A stretch of DNA of 64,000 bases, from contig JARFIW010001480.1 in the NCBI GenBank assembly GCA_036346225.1, forward strand, positions 12,431,001-12,495,000. The letters run 5' to 3'. Below are positions 35,747-48,029 of the stretch, piece after piece. This stretch comes from Platerodrilus igneus. Lineage: Eukaryota; Arthropoda; Insecta; Coleoptera; Lycidae. The notes under the pieces are model-generated. The model was not told the DNA's origin, made no database searches, and saw nothing but the letters and a program-made list of their open reading frames with translations. Position numbers and translations under genes: made by a program. The stretch's first letter is position 1; each line of letters begins with the position of its first letter.

Positions 35747-38499
35747 CATCTAAGAACAATTAAGGCCAATAGAACGAAAAGTTTTTATTTATTTGTATTA
35801 TTAGTACCACTTGTATAATTTGTTTAAAAATCTTGGATACGGGTGAGGTCGGAGGTTAAGAAAAGAAATGTCCTACTACATATTGCGACTGCACTTCGAA
35901 GTCCAAAATTGTGTAATGTTCTTTCTGCCCTTCATTACCTAAGAAGCAGATTGTATAGTTGTAAACTTGGAGTGAAACACTGTTCACTTCAGGCATAACC
36001 GTCAAAATATCTTCGTCATTTTGCTGGTGATTAAATGAATTTAACTATTTAGTTTTGTGTCATAGTTACCTCTTGGTATTTATAGGTATATCTAAATGGA
36101 ACATTAAGAGCTTAATTCTATGTGCAGAAGAATACTTGGTTCAAGTCAGCCGCAGAAATAATGCTTTCAGAACCTTTAATGAATTTGGATAATAGATGTA
36201 TCATCACGAAAATGCATTGTCTATAGAGCAACTGTCAACTACGACGCATTCATAAAATTACATATTTTGCGAGCTATTTATGTGGTTTGTAACTAAATTA
36301 ACTGTTTTAAGAAAAGAGTTGCACCTTTTAATCCTTTGTTTTCTGGATACAAGAAATAAAATGGTTGTCTTTTACCCAGATCACTTGCGAGTATTTTTTC
36401 GTTCACAGAAGAATTAGTGTCAAGCCGTAATTGTGTGCGATGCTCATGTATGAATAATTATTATGTTCCTACTTTGGGACTACAATATTGCTCCTATGCC
36501 ACTGTCGTACAGCAAGCCAGTGAATGAATCCGTAAGACAATAAATAATATTTTTTAGCAGTTGGAAAAATAAAATAATCTAAATGCTTCAAATTATTTCT
36601 TTTATTTCGAAGATAATACCTTACTAAACGTCGGTATGTTAGAAGTGCAGGTTTTTTACTTAGTACGTACTTTTATTAAATAAAAAGTATATTTTTCTAG
36701 ATTAATATATATTTCATATGTACTGTACTAGCTTAAACAATGTATGACCAATTTTGAGATAGTGAATATTATTAAACACCTGTTTAAAGAAACTGATCGT
36801 ATTTGGGGCTGGTAATAAAAAAATTCTCTTTTGAAAAACTCACCTAGTGATTTTACATTAAGATATTGCGGGAGATAGGCTTGGGCCTTTAGGAGCTTTT
36901 TTAAAAAGTATTTATTTCCAAAAAACACTCCTATCAAGTGTATTTTATTTAAACAGTAATTACAATATTGATTTGACAACTTGGACGTTATGTTAAATAA
37001 CGTTTTAATTAACCAATATTCGAAATTACTAATTACTAATAGAGTAGCTGAACAACCAACAATGTTAAAGTTATGAAGTTCTAAGACTGACTGACCATCA
37101 TGGACTCCTTAGGGTATTTATGCTACCCCAGCTTTCGCATTGTCTTGTGGGAAGTGCAGATCTCATGTCCACAACTTCTTGATAAAATACGTTGCATTAC
37201 TTCTTAGTAATCTTAATTCTAACAATTGCTTTTCTTATAACCTATTGTGACCTGCACCTGCAGTATCATATTACGTCTGGAACACAAAGTAGTTGCTTCT
37301 TTTCTCACATCCGATTAATGAACTTCCATTAACCTTTTATAATGTGTCCTTCAATTATACAATGTAACAATCTATTTCTTAAATTTTAATAATTGCATTT
37401 AAATATACATATATATTGTAAATCGGGGATCTAAAAATACAGGATCGTATTCAGTGTATGGTGTGAATATGTTATACGTAAAAAAAGCAAACCAATAAGA
37501 AGAGAACGAAATCAAATAAGGGACTGCTTGCCAGAATTACGTGTAACAAAGGAATGGAAAGCAAGAGTGAGAAAGCGAATACTGCGCTAAACACAGTCAG
37601 AGATGTCTGGGTCTAAAAAACGAAACTACAGAATATACGACCCAATTCACCTTTTTGTAAAATATCTGAACCCCAAAGGATAGTTAAACACAAGGCGCAT
37701 GTAAAATATAACTCTAATTAGTAACTCCTTGAATTTAGATAGCAAACAATATTAAATTTCTGATTTAAAAACAAACATCTTCATTCCTCACTACACAATA
37801 ACATGACGAATGTAGATTGCGTCTAATGAATTCGATGATACGTGGGAAACAGGACAACATGGGTAAAAACTTTCGAATTCTAAATACACCAATAAGCCTA
37901 AATAACTGTAAAAATAAATCTTACTTAATTACTTGTTAGATGTACGCCGACGATATCGATGACGTGATCGCATCACTATCAGCTACTAAATCTAGTACAC
38001 AAAATATTTACAGTAGTGCGCTTAGTTACAATCAACCGCTCAACGCCTATAATTAGTCACTAACACAATTTCAATTGCGAAATCAATCAACACGCTTACC
38101 CATCAATATTGTAACAATATTTTTCCTAGTGTATAACAAATTTTTTTACGAAATAACAAAGTTGTAGTAAGGCAATAGAAAAAATAAAAAAATTTGTCAA
38201 GCATATTTGTGGCAAACCTAACTAGATTTTCGAATTCTTAATATTTATACAATCTGTTGTTGTCCGATTTAATTAAATTGCAAGACTAAGTTCACATTTT
38301 GTACCCACAATAATATAGAAAACAATTCAGATGTTTACAATATATCTCGAGGTTTTCAAATTGTTTCATAAACACAGCGCGTGGTCACCAATCATTTGTT
38401 CTGATAAGAATTCTTCAAGTCCAATTGTCTTTATAAGTTGTTTTTTCAATCCGCTCACTTCCACGTAGTTTTCGAGCCAAGCTGGATGGGAGTCGTTGA
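35747..38499. other. Gene-free stretch
   Basis: No gene supported. It contains one dispersed repeat (37040-37340, listed). A ~100-bp segment at 37480-37600 is purine-rich (AAGAGAACGAAATCAAATAA), without known function. Confidence 0.35.
37040..37340 (+). repeat. Dispersed repeat D, copy 1 (pair of 63690-64000)
   Basis: Diverged but collinear with the end of the window: AAGACTGACTG, GGGTATTTAT, CTCATGTC, TGTGACCT..CACCTGCAGTATCA and GTCTGGAACACAA all recur in order. Class unknown. The second copy runs off the window. Confidence 0.75.
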
Positions 38500-38740
38500 T
38501 GCGCAAACACCCTCGATTTAGCAAACACCCTCAAGTTGGTATATACCCTCGAGTATAACACCCTCGAGTTAAACACCTTCGAGTTAGCAAACATTCTCGA
38601 GTTAAGAAACACCTTGGAGTTAGCAAACAACTTGAAGTTAGCAAACTCCTTTGAGTTAGCCAACACCCTCAAGTTAGCAAACGCCTTTGAGTCAGAAAAC
38701 ACTAACCGGTCAAAAAATACCATTGAGTCTACAAATACTC
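38500..38740 (+). repeat. 21-bp minisatellite (GAGTTAGCAAACACCCTC)
   Basis: About eleven imperfect units of the form CTCGAGTTAGCAAACACC. Because the unit is about 21 bp, both strands stay open with seven-residue repeats: LELANTL-like on the plus strand, FANSKVF-like on the minus. It ends 34 bp before the 5' LTR of the gypsy element. I treat the open frames as by-products, not genes. Confidence 0.85.
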
Positions 38741-38773
38741 TCTAGTTCAAAAACGTCCACAAATCAAGAGGGC

Positions 38774-39240
38774 TGTAACAGGCCTTCCTTAATTTAATTA
38801 TAAGTATTTGTCGTTCAGTGGATCGTTGTGTTAGTCTTAAGAGTGCAAGTGTTACCTGATGCGGCGAGAGGCATGGGGTGCGTTAAGCGGATGTGTTTAA
38901 CAATCCAGTGTCGCCTATAATGTGGTGAAGATAGGTGTACATACTCGAAGCTGCACGGTTTTGCGAGTATCGCGGTATTAAATTAAGTTGTTTATGTCGA
39001 TGTATTTGGGGTTAGTTACCCTTTTATTCTGTTTATTAATATTGGCCTTGGGCCCATTTAGTTACGTTTTGTAAGAATAATTTCACTGTTTTTATACTGC
39101 GGGATCAAACCCGCTACTTATTGAATTTATAATTGAATGATTTCACGTGGGTGGAACTTTTAATTTTTAATAAGGCGCCTACAAACAAGAGTCTCTTGCT
39201 GCAACGAAATGTTCCAAGTAAACAGGTAAGGAACGTCACA
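38774..39240 (+). repeat. 5' LTR of the gypsy element
   Basis: 467 bp, TG...CA. Collinear with 42823-43288, with scattered substitutions and small indels, so the insertion is not recent. It contains TTATTGAATTTATAATTGAAT near 39117 and no obvious TATA box. The sequence right after it (TCTGGCAGCTCACG) includes TGGCAG, but the primer tRNA was not identified. Confidence 0.93.
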
Positions 39241-39575
39241 TCTGGCAGCTCACGTGCGGCGATAGTATACCGTTACGTTGACTATCTCCGAGGTATGAAA
39301 ACAAACACACTTCAAGGTTGTTTAACTACGAAAACATGCAAGGAACATTTATTCTGCAGTGTGTAAAATTAATAAGGACAGGAAGTATTCAATTTTACTT
39401 ACGATTATTTAGAACTTGCTAAGGGGTGAAATTCAAATACAATAATTAATTACTCTGTTGTTTGATAAATAATAATCTGCGGTGGATTAATTTGAAGGAA
39501 GTATAGACAGTATAATTTATCGTAGGGGCAAAGCGATTACACTATAATAAAGGATTATAAACTATTTTAAAATTA

Positions 39576-40734
39576 ATGCCAAGCACAACGCGTAGCCAAA
39601 CGAAAAAGATGGAGCAAGAAGCAAGAAGGTCAAGATATCGGCGACGTTTTAAAACAAATAACAGCTGTCTTGAATAATTAGGCGGCTCCGTGGCGTAGTG
39701 GTATGTGTGTGACTACTACGCCCAAGGTCCCGGGTTCGAATCCCGACACGGTCCTCTTGAAAAATGTTAGGCGAGCATTTTTCGCAAAAATACACCCTCG
39801 TTCGGATGAGAAGTAAAATGGAGGTCCCCTTTGTGTGAGTGTTGTCACGCACGTTAAAGATCCCTACCTTGCTTGGAACAGCAAGGATTCGGCAAAATTC
39901 AAAATTTTCCAGGTAAAAAAAACTCGCTTCCTGGCCAATGTAGTACCTTCGGGTGGAGCATTGGAAAAATCACATGTAATGTCTTGAATAATTTAAATAC
40001 GAACAATCAAAGATTGACGGATTCGGTCGAAAATATGAGCGTTTCAATGTCCGTAAATACGCATAGGTTAAGTGATGATTTAGGCGTGGTTTCAAAAATT
40101 TAAAGAAGGGTACAGAGGTGATTAATGTGCCTAGAATGGGGTTAGATCTGTTTAATGGTTTAATAGAAGGAAGTACAAACAACGGAGTCCTGATTCAAGG
40201 TAATGCTATAGTACGAATAATATCAACAGAAATTACGTAACCCTTTAGAAGGACTTGGGGGGGTACGAATTTACACTTTACGTCGGAGGGCTCTGTCCAC
40301 CCGGTAACTTTTATGAAAAAATTAGAAACAATATTTCAGGAAGCGGCTGTTCCTGAAGATCGGAAAATATCCTTTGTGGTGAATTGCTTGCGTGGGTCAG
40401 CCCAAGATTGGGGAGTCCTAAAAAAAGTAGCGTAGAAAATTTTGCTGAATTTAAGAGGTTATTTTTGGAAAGATACTGGGGTATAGAGGAAGAAGGATAC
40501 CTTTTTCATATTTGGGTGTTACGAGCGCGGCTCGAAAGCAGATTACTTTCGATAAGGCATGCGTGTTTTTTACGGGAAACATTGCGAGAAGAGGATATTG
40601 TATCAATGTTGACCAAACATTTTGCAAATGAAATTCAACGAGGAATTTTAAATTGCGGCGCTCGAACTATTGACGAAGTCGAAAAATATTTAAGGAAAAT
40701 TGATAGTATGTATGAAAACAACTCAACAAATTAG
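39576..40734 (+). pseudogene. gag of the gypsy element, split by a SINE
   Basis: ATG at 39576 gives MPSTTRSQTKKMEQEARRS. The frame shifts near 39638 and then reads DIGDVLKQITAV, and the SINE at 39680-39979 breaks it; beyond the SINE it resumes with NLNTNNQRLTDSVENMSVS. Further on, FMKKLETIFQEAAVPEDRK and VNCLRGSAQDW mark the capsid-like domain, with a shift near 40420. The last part is open from 40384 to 40734 (LLFLERYWGI-like and FANEIQRGIL). No CCHC knuckle was clear. Gag would form the cytoplasmic particle; this copy is dead. Confidence 0.8.
39680..39979 (+). mobile_element. tRNA-derived SINE, copy 4, inside gypsy gag
   Basis: Full length: head GGCGGCTCCGTGGCGTAGTG (A box), B box GGGTTCGAATCCC at about 39731-39743, family body, tail ending CACATGTAA. 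A perfect 14-bp duplication TGTCTTGAATAATT lies at 39666-39679 and 39980-39993. Insertion therefore followed that of the gypsy element. Confidence 0.96.
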
Positions 40735-40959
40735 AGGGATAAAAATACAAATGCAGAAACTAACAATACCAATCGTAACGGAAACGGTAGGTTCACCACG
40801 AACAGTAACTATACGGCGGCTTCGCGTCCTACTATTGGACAAAATAATAATGGGTATCAGTAAGCAGGGAATAATCAAAGTTCGAGCGGGGCTTCGATTT
40901 CAAATCAGAATTCTTCCATTGAGTCACCGTTACAAGTGGCGACAGTATTTTATAGTAAT

Positions 40960-42738
40960 GGTTCAGATCTGCCTTTCGAAGTAGAACCAGAACTAAAGCC
41001 CGTCAAATTTGTTCCGATGTTAAACATAAGGGTAAATTCGATCAATGTTGAGGTTTTGGTTGACTCAAGGAGTCAAATAACTTGTGTGTCCAAAATTTTT
41101 GTAGATAAATTAAGGGAGCTCGGGGAAACGGTCCCATATTTACCGTATAACCCCATCACCTTAGTTGGGGCCCTCGGTAATAAAAATTGTGTCGTAAGGG
41201 AACAAGTATTTCTGAAATTTTGCTTTGAGAGTTTTGAATTATCATATTCCTGTATTGTGGTGCCAAACCTGATCAAGAACATCATTTTAGGTTGTCATTT
41301 CCTGGCAAAAAAACAGATAATTATTAATTTTGCGGAACGTCGGTTCGAAGGGGTTACTAGTGCACTAAATTTTTGAATAGAACCAAACCCCGACGGTAAT
41401 TTAGTCGTGAGTAAGGTAGGGGTTCCGTTGAAAAAAATTTTAGAAAGAAGGTAGTAGTTACTCCCTATCAGGAAGAGGAGACTAGAGCAGATGCTATGCA
41501 GGCTAAAGAATTGATAGGTTTTAGTTATGAAGGGCGGACACATGTGTTCAAAGTCCTTCCGTTTGGATTATCTAAGTCGGTAGCCTCATTTATACGGGGA
41601 TTAAGTCAAATATTGGGCCCAGATACGGAATTCTACGTTATATCGTATGTCGACGATTTGTTGATATACTCGCAAAACCCGGATGAACACTTGATTCGTT
41701 TGTAAACTATGTTAAAAAAATTTCAGGCAGCAGCAATCACAATCAAATTAAAAAAATCGCATTCCGCTCGGAAATCAATTAAATTTCTGGGTCATTTTAT
41801 ATCGGATGAAGGAATTTCCCGTCTCACGGAATTTACGCCAACTTCGTGCATTCGTAGGCGTTGTAAACTTCGATAGACGGTTTTGTAGGGATTTAGCTTC
41901 TTTAACCACCCCGTTGTTACAATTTTTAAAGAAGGGGATTAAATGGAATTGGGGGGTTGAACAACAAAATTCACTCGAAGAGGTTAAAACAGCTTTTTTA
42001 TCAGTGGTGATAGATGCTTTTAGCAAGTATGTGTCGATATATCCGGTGCGGCGGGGTAATACGGCAAGTATACTTCGTTGTTTAGAAAACAAATATTTTA
42101 AAAATGTGGGGAAACCGGAACTGATCTTGTCGGACAATGGGAGTCAGTTTACGAGTTTGAAATGGGTGGTGTCGTTGCAGACTAAGGGTATCAAGGTATC
42201 CCATACGCCAGTGTATTATCCTCAAGTAAACCAAACGGAACGGGTCAACAGGGAAGTGGAAAGACTGCTGAGATCATTATGTCACGCAGTTCATGCTAAA
42301 TGGGCCATGGTTTTAGATAAAGTGTAGTATTATTTAAATCGGGTCGTTCATAGCTCAACTGGGTTCAGTCCCCGAGAGCTACATTTCGGTAAGGTTATGG
42401 AAAATTCCTTTCGCAGGTATGTGCCTTTTCCGGAAAATTTAGTAATTATGAAAAGTACACAAGAAGTGTGGGTTTTAGCACATAATAAGTTGCAATCAAG
42501 GGCTGAAAAACGCAAGCATTGTTATGACAGGTATAAAAGGATTACAGAATTGAAACCGGGGGACCGGGTGTTAATCCGTACTCATCCTCAGTCTTCAGCC
42601 GAAGATCGGAAGATTAAGAAGTTTTTTCTCTTGTATTCGGAACCAGCTACTGTGGTCGAAAGGATGGCCTCCAATTCATATGTATTACGGAACGATCCCA
42701 ATGGCGTTGTCTGGGACCCCATAATGTGTTTAATTTAA
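40960..42738 (+). pseudogene. pol of the gypsy element: protease, RT, integrase
   Basis: Protease: VLVDSRSQITCVSKIF near 41055-41100, where the usual DSG reads DSR, with IILGCHFL further on. RT: KVLPFGLSKSVASFI and the catalytic YVDDLLIY (about 41645-41668); the N-terminal RT is missing, and a stop near 41703 separates RT from a thumb segment (KSIKFLGHFISDEGI). RNase H and the zinc-binding N-terminus of integrase are deleted: KTAFLSVVIDAFSKYVSIYP at about 41985-42045 fuses the RT end to the integrase core. Integrase retains two further catalytic-type segments (LSDNGSQF and VNREVERLL). It is interrupted by TAG at 42325-42327, after which the same frame continues (STGFSPRELHFGKV) to 42738. Not functional. 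Confidence 0.88.
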
Positions 42739-42822
42739 AGTCTTTTAAGGAGCCCTATTCTGGGTTCTGCACCCAATCTAGCATTAAGTTCACCCAATCT
42801 AGTTAAACTTAATAGGGGGTAA

Positions 42823-43288
42823 TGTAACAGGCCTCTCTTAATTTAATTATAAGTGTTTGATGTTCAGTGGATGGTTGTGTTAGTCTTAAGAGTGCAAGTG
42901 TTACCTGATTCGGCGAGATGAATGGGGTGCGCTAAGCGGATGTGTTTAACAAGTCAGTGTAACCTAGAGTATGATGAAGATAGGTGTACATACTCGAAGC
43001 TGCACGGTTTTGCAAGTAATACGATCTTAAATTAATTTGTTTATGTCGATGTATTTGGGATGAGTTACCATTTTATTCTGTTTTTAATATCGGCCTTGGG
43101 CCCATTTAGTTACATTTTGTAAGAATAATTTCACTATTTTTAAACTGCGGGATCGAACCCGCTACTTATTGAATTTATAATTAAATGGTTTTTCTTGGAT
43201 GGAGCTTTTAATTTTTAATAAGGAGCCCACAAACAAGAGTCTCTTGCTGCAACGAGAAGTTTGAAGTAAACAGGTAAGGAACGTCACA
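42823..43288 (+). repeat. 3' LTR of the gypsy element
   Basis: 466 bp, matching the 5' LTR from TGTAACAGGCC to GTAAGGAACGTCACA. It is preceded by the polypurine tract at 42811-42822. Confidence 0.94.
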
Positions 43289-45694
43289 AGGCCGATAAAT
43301 CACCTAATGCAAAATCAGTCTGGGTCCATCGCACAAGGATTTTGTAGCTGCTTAATTGGGCTTTTGTTATTTATTATAGAAGAAACAAAGCGAACTAGCG
43401 CTAGAACTATAGTGAACTCATACAACCAATGCATTTATAGAATTGTTTTCTGAAGAATAATCACGGAAATTTCATATAGAATAGAAATAAGTTTAGGTAT
43501 ATTATTATCCTGCATAGGTAGCACAGCGGTTTCACCAAATTACAATTAAACTAGCTATATTCAGGACATTCTAATTAGACACATACCTAGGTAACAAACA
43601 AGAAAAGGTAAAATAAATATGTGGACTTGTGAATTAAATAAAGGACGAGCAGTATTGGTTGCCTAACTGAGCTAATTTGATATAATAAAAGTGTAGCGAT
43701 TCCGTATATTCCAATAAAAGCAAATTGAAATAGTTTTTTAATTGAAAAAGCGGTAAACTTACATATGCAAAATGGCACGTAACAAATGCTTTTAAAAAAT
43801 GTCACTTCTAGACGAGCAGATTTACTCGTAAAAAGTATCTCTTTTTATCAAAGTTACTAAATTTTTATATTTAAAAGCACGTAGGCAGTACGGTATTAAA
43901 GACATATGTCATTGCTATTTCTCTAGCCCTCACATATGTTCGCACAGTAGGATGCATTCTATAGTAAGTTCGGATAGCCACCAATCGTTTGTTATTTACT
44001 GACGCTTAGTAGGATGGATGTGAAGAGCATATAAAATGAACAATATAATTGAAAATTGGTAGTAAAAAGTCTAGTGCTAGATGCTTTTAGCGCCGAGCGG
44101 AATCCATCTCCGTAAGATACATGACATATTAATGAACGTTTGTGGAAAGTAAGTTTCGGGTTGAATTCAGTTCTGTTTAGTGTAATAAATTCAAAAAGGC
44201 AGAACTTAATGTGATAATAATCCAGAGGAACAAAAACGACGACCTAGGTTTCTGAACGCAATAAAAGTTTTTGCAATGGTAAAGGATTTGATTGAAAACT
44301 TTTAATAGTTTCTAATCTCGTAGGAGATTCTTAACGGATATTGTGTTCGAAGCTACTTTTGTAATAGCATTTACGAGATTTGGAAAATAATATAGCCTCC
44401 TCTCAAAGTGTTTTAAACGTTAGGTGAAAGGCCAGGATGCGTACGGTGTTAACATGAAAAAGTAAACATAGCATCTGCTCTCGCACTCTCATTTTCAACC
44501 TCTGTAAAATAAATTTGTTCGCATGTTTATCTTTAATATCTGGACACTCTCGTACCATATACTTTCTCTAAATACCATTCTTTGGAATACTTGAAACAGC
44601 TTTTACTAAAGCTTTTCGCTATCATTTTATGAAATGGTCGTTTAGAAGTCAAGTTAGTATAAATCATTCGAAATGATTAACCTGTAGAAAATGGTTTCTA
44701 CGGCAAAAACTTTGCAAAGCTTTTTGTTAAATAAAGTCCTCCAAATCCAAACGACCAGTATCAATAGTACATGTGCTTTGCAACAAACAGAAAGTTGCAT
44801 TAAATTTATAGCAACGTATGCATTTTCCCGCAGAAAATCCTATCCAATAGCCCACTATGATTGCCGACAATCTAGAACACAACCGGACCGAAACAGGGCT
44901 ATTACCGTTGATTGCCGAACACTGATTGGATTTTGAACTTTATCCCAGTAATCCCTATTTTTGTATTATTTGGTACAATTCCATTCAGTATTTGTGGGCC
45001 TTTCTTTCCGTCTGGATCAATTGTAATATCGAGGTGATTTTTAATGCGCTATTGGCAATTCAGTTCGTGTTGCTTGAAGAAAAGCGCTTTTATTGCTACT
45101 ATCTATTGCTCGATTTCTTTTTACATACACATAACACGTAGCAGTTTGTTCCATATGCTAACAGTTTGGCGCAACTTGAAACTGTATTATTGCTAGGAAA
45201 ATAGAAAAACAATAGTTGACCTACATTTTTATAAGCTTTTATTGAAGTTCGAAGTTGAACGCCTTGTAAATACTTGATGTACTTGAGAAATGTATGTATT
45301 TGCACTTTTATTTAATGCCGCAACTTCAAAACTTAGATTAAATGAATAGTTCGGATTGTTTTACTTACTCAATAGCAATTGGGTGGGTTTTACTGCACAG
45401 GAAAGTATACGAATATGCCAATAAAAATCCTAAAAGAATATTTCAAGTGAGAAACCTCTATTAGTTATTGCTTTTTATTGCTGCCTGAAACTAAGCTTGT
45501 GCTAACTAATAAATAAACCTTAAAAATAAACAACCAATAAAGCCACTGATTATTTTGTTAAAAAACTAAAAGTCACAGTAGACCAGAACTGAGAGAACTG
45601 GAACATACTCTGAGTCTTATGCAATTACAAATGGGTGGGTGCGAAAGGTTGCTTTTAATTAGATATTAATCAGTTGCTACGTACCTAGACGTAG
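43289..45694. other. Gene-free stretch
   Basis: I see no gene, RNA or repeat that I can support between the gypsy element and dispersed repeat C. Short open frames (for example 44691-44936) carry no motif. Confidence 0.35.
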
Positions 45695-46938
45695 CCGAAA
45701 GAAACGTAAATACCAGGCTAACTACCAAACGCGGAGAGTGGGGGGATTCACCTAAATACCAAAAAAAAACACATCGCCCACGATTATATATTAAACATAC
45801 GAATAAATAAAGGAGTCTGTACAAACAAGCAAAAACTAAAAATTAATTAAGCGTTATAATTATATGATACGAAGTGCGCATCTCGTATTTTACACAAAAT
45901 AAAACTAATCAGTAGAAAATAAACATGTGAGAGCTTTTGTTAAGCGTTTTTAAAATTGCACATAATGCCTTTTGTAAAATAAACTAATAAGTAGAAAAGA
46001 ATTAGCGTGTGGGAACTTTTGTCAAACATTTTTAATAATGATCCATCACACCTGTAGAGCAATAATATCGATTCGCAACAACAAACAATAGTCCTATGGT
46101 GTTACGTTTCTTATCACGTAACTACACCAAACGCTGATAAGGAATATTCCCTTGCTATACACAAAAGAAAACAAGTTGTATACCTGTATGTGTCGGGATA
46201 CTTAGCTAACACTCCATCGGGAGTGAATCAGCACCACATCGCCACAGTCGTCGGAATCTTTTTACCCTGTTACCATAACGGCACTAGCGATCTACAGACA
46301 ACGGCAATTGATCTGTGGCAAAGAACAGTTGGACCTACATAAAAAAGAACCAATTTGGCATCCAGCTAAGAGCTAAAAAGAGAGTCTAATTAGGATGGGT
46401 AAGCGCAGAGAAACTCACCGATACACGCAAGATATCTCCTACTTGTCGAACAAAAAACGTGCATCGCTCTTGAAGTACTGGGACGTGTAATGTAGAAAAT
46501 ATTTTAACGCACAAGCTGCAGAACTAAATAAAAAATTGGTTCAAATAACACGAGTTCGAACTGCAACCCTCGCGTTATCAAAGCGCGATTAGCAAACTGG
46601 AAAACACGCTACCAAATAATAGTAGGGTCCATTATTTCGACAAGCCTCTAAATGGGAAACAAAAGAGAAAGCAATTATACGTTATCAAATTAATACGTTA
46701 ACAAATTAACGGATACTTAAAACAAGGTATTGACTATTTAATTTATCTAATAAATTTTCGTTTTGAAAGCAAATTGGATTTGAGCGAAAATTATGTTAAA
46801 GCGGGTTTATTCTGAACAGGTACAATATATAGGGTATTGTTGGAGAATTTAAGAATAGAAATGGAATTTATTCGAGCGGGTAATGACTTAACTAAGGAAA
46901 AAAATGGTTTTTAATTTATGTTGGAAAATAAACGTAAC
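45695..46938 (+). repeat. Dispersed 1.25-kb repeat C, copy 2
   Basis: Collinear with 9035-10325. Contains two rather than three of the ~81-bp internal units (near 45895 and 45978). It also has a small extra segment near 46371-46420 (AGAGCTAAAAAGAGAGTC) absent from copy 1. Confidence 0.85.
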
Positions 46939-47189
46939 ACAATGCAAATTAGACTGTTACGTGCTGAATTGACGATAAGCACCAGAATTAATTTTACTCT
47001 ACAAGAGCGAAGTGACGTAACATTAAAATAATAAATCGGCTACTTTTTAAAGGTGCCAGGTGGGTTCTATGAAAGCAAATGTTAAACATTTAGGGGCACA
47101 TAAAATATAACAGTTTTAACAAATCCTTCTTCACCTACTAAGAAATGTCTTTAAGCTCTCTTCTTCTAATAAAACCTTTGAGCGCCAAC

Positions 47190-47438
47190 GTACTTGAATA
47201 ATGCCTGACCGGAAAAATTTTGAATTCTTAATTTTGTCGAACACCTGCATTCCAAGCAAGGTAGAAATCCTTAACGTGCGTGACAACACTTACACGTGAC
47301 CTACATTTTACCTTTCTTCCAAGCGAAGGCACATATTTGTGAATAATGCTCGCCTAACATTTTTCAGGCGGACCATGTCGGGATACATACCCGGGCGTAG
47401 TAGTCACGCGCATTCTAACTACGCCACGGAGCCGCCCG
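47190..47438 (-). mobile_element. tRNA-derived SINE, copy 5a, tail-eroded
   Basis: Reverse orientation; head complement CTACGCCACGGAGCCGCCC at the right, body AACGTGCGTGACAACACTTA. The B box is damaged (GGGATACATACCC) and the 3' tail is hard to follow left of 47215. It is separated by only about 15 bp from the next copy. Confidence 0.8.
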
Positions 47439-47453
47439 ATGATTCCACATCTT

Positions 47454-47698
47454 ACATGTGATTTTCCAATATTCCACCCGAACGTACTACATTGGCTAGG
47501 AAGCGAGTCTTTTACTGGAAAATTTGGAATTTTTGCCGACCCCTTGCTGTTCCAACGTAGGGATCTTTAACGTGCGTGACAACACTTACACGGGACCTAC
47601 ATTTTACCATTCATCCGAGTGAAGGCACATATTTGTGAAAAATACTCGCCTAACATTTTTCAAGCGGACCGTGTCGAGATTCGAACCCGAGACGTATG
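47454..47698 (-). mobile_element. tRNA-derived SINE, copy 5b, 5'-truncated
   Basis: Same orientation as 5a. Starts with ACATGTGATTTTCCAATATT and ends inside the B box (GATTCGAACCCGAGACGT), so the A-box half is missing. Tail-to-head arrangement of two SINEs; no clear duplications were found. Confidence 0.85.
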
Positions 47699-48029
47699 AA
47701 TTATACTGGTTATTTAATAAAATCTACTTGTATTTATATAAATTTAATACAAAGGGCGTAAACTCTCGATCGTGATTGCTGTTTATATAAAATGTACTAG
47801 GGACTTAACTATTTTAATTCTTTATCCTAAATTAACATACTATTGGAAGAGCCACGCTATTAAATGTCACTACCAAAACTTCTAAATTTTACTATATCAT
47901 AGATTTACTGTGACATGCTCCACACATATGCATTCAACAATTTTTTCTTTGTTTCTACGTTTGTTGTTTACGAACATAGCTGATGCTCTTTCTTGTTAGA
48001 TGTAGTTCGGTTTACCTTCTATTGTTTAC

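Larger units (their letters stand above)
38774..43288 (+). mobile_element. Ty3/gypsy retrotransposon with both LTRs
   Basis: A 4515-bp element bounded by LTRs that start TGTAACAGGCC and end GAACGTCACA. Immediately outside are AGGGC (left) and AGGCC (right), possibly a 5-bp duplication with one change. The polypurine tract AATAGGGGGTAA (42811-42822) abuts the 3' LTR. Internal order is gag, protease, RT, integrase; RNase H and the integrase N-terminus are deleted, and a SINE sits in gag. It cannot move by itself. Confidence 0.95.

Noticed and set aside
38415..38745. Heptad-repeat proteins on both strands
   Set aside because: Both follow from the 21-bp minisatellite; no start context or conserved flanks.
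39649..39852. Minus-strand protein frames repeated at several loci (also 48019-48240, 32137-32337)
   Set aside because: Shadows of the SINE sequence, shared only because the SINE is repeated.
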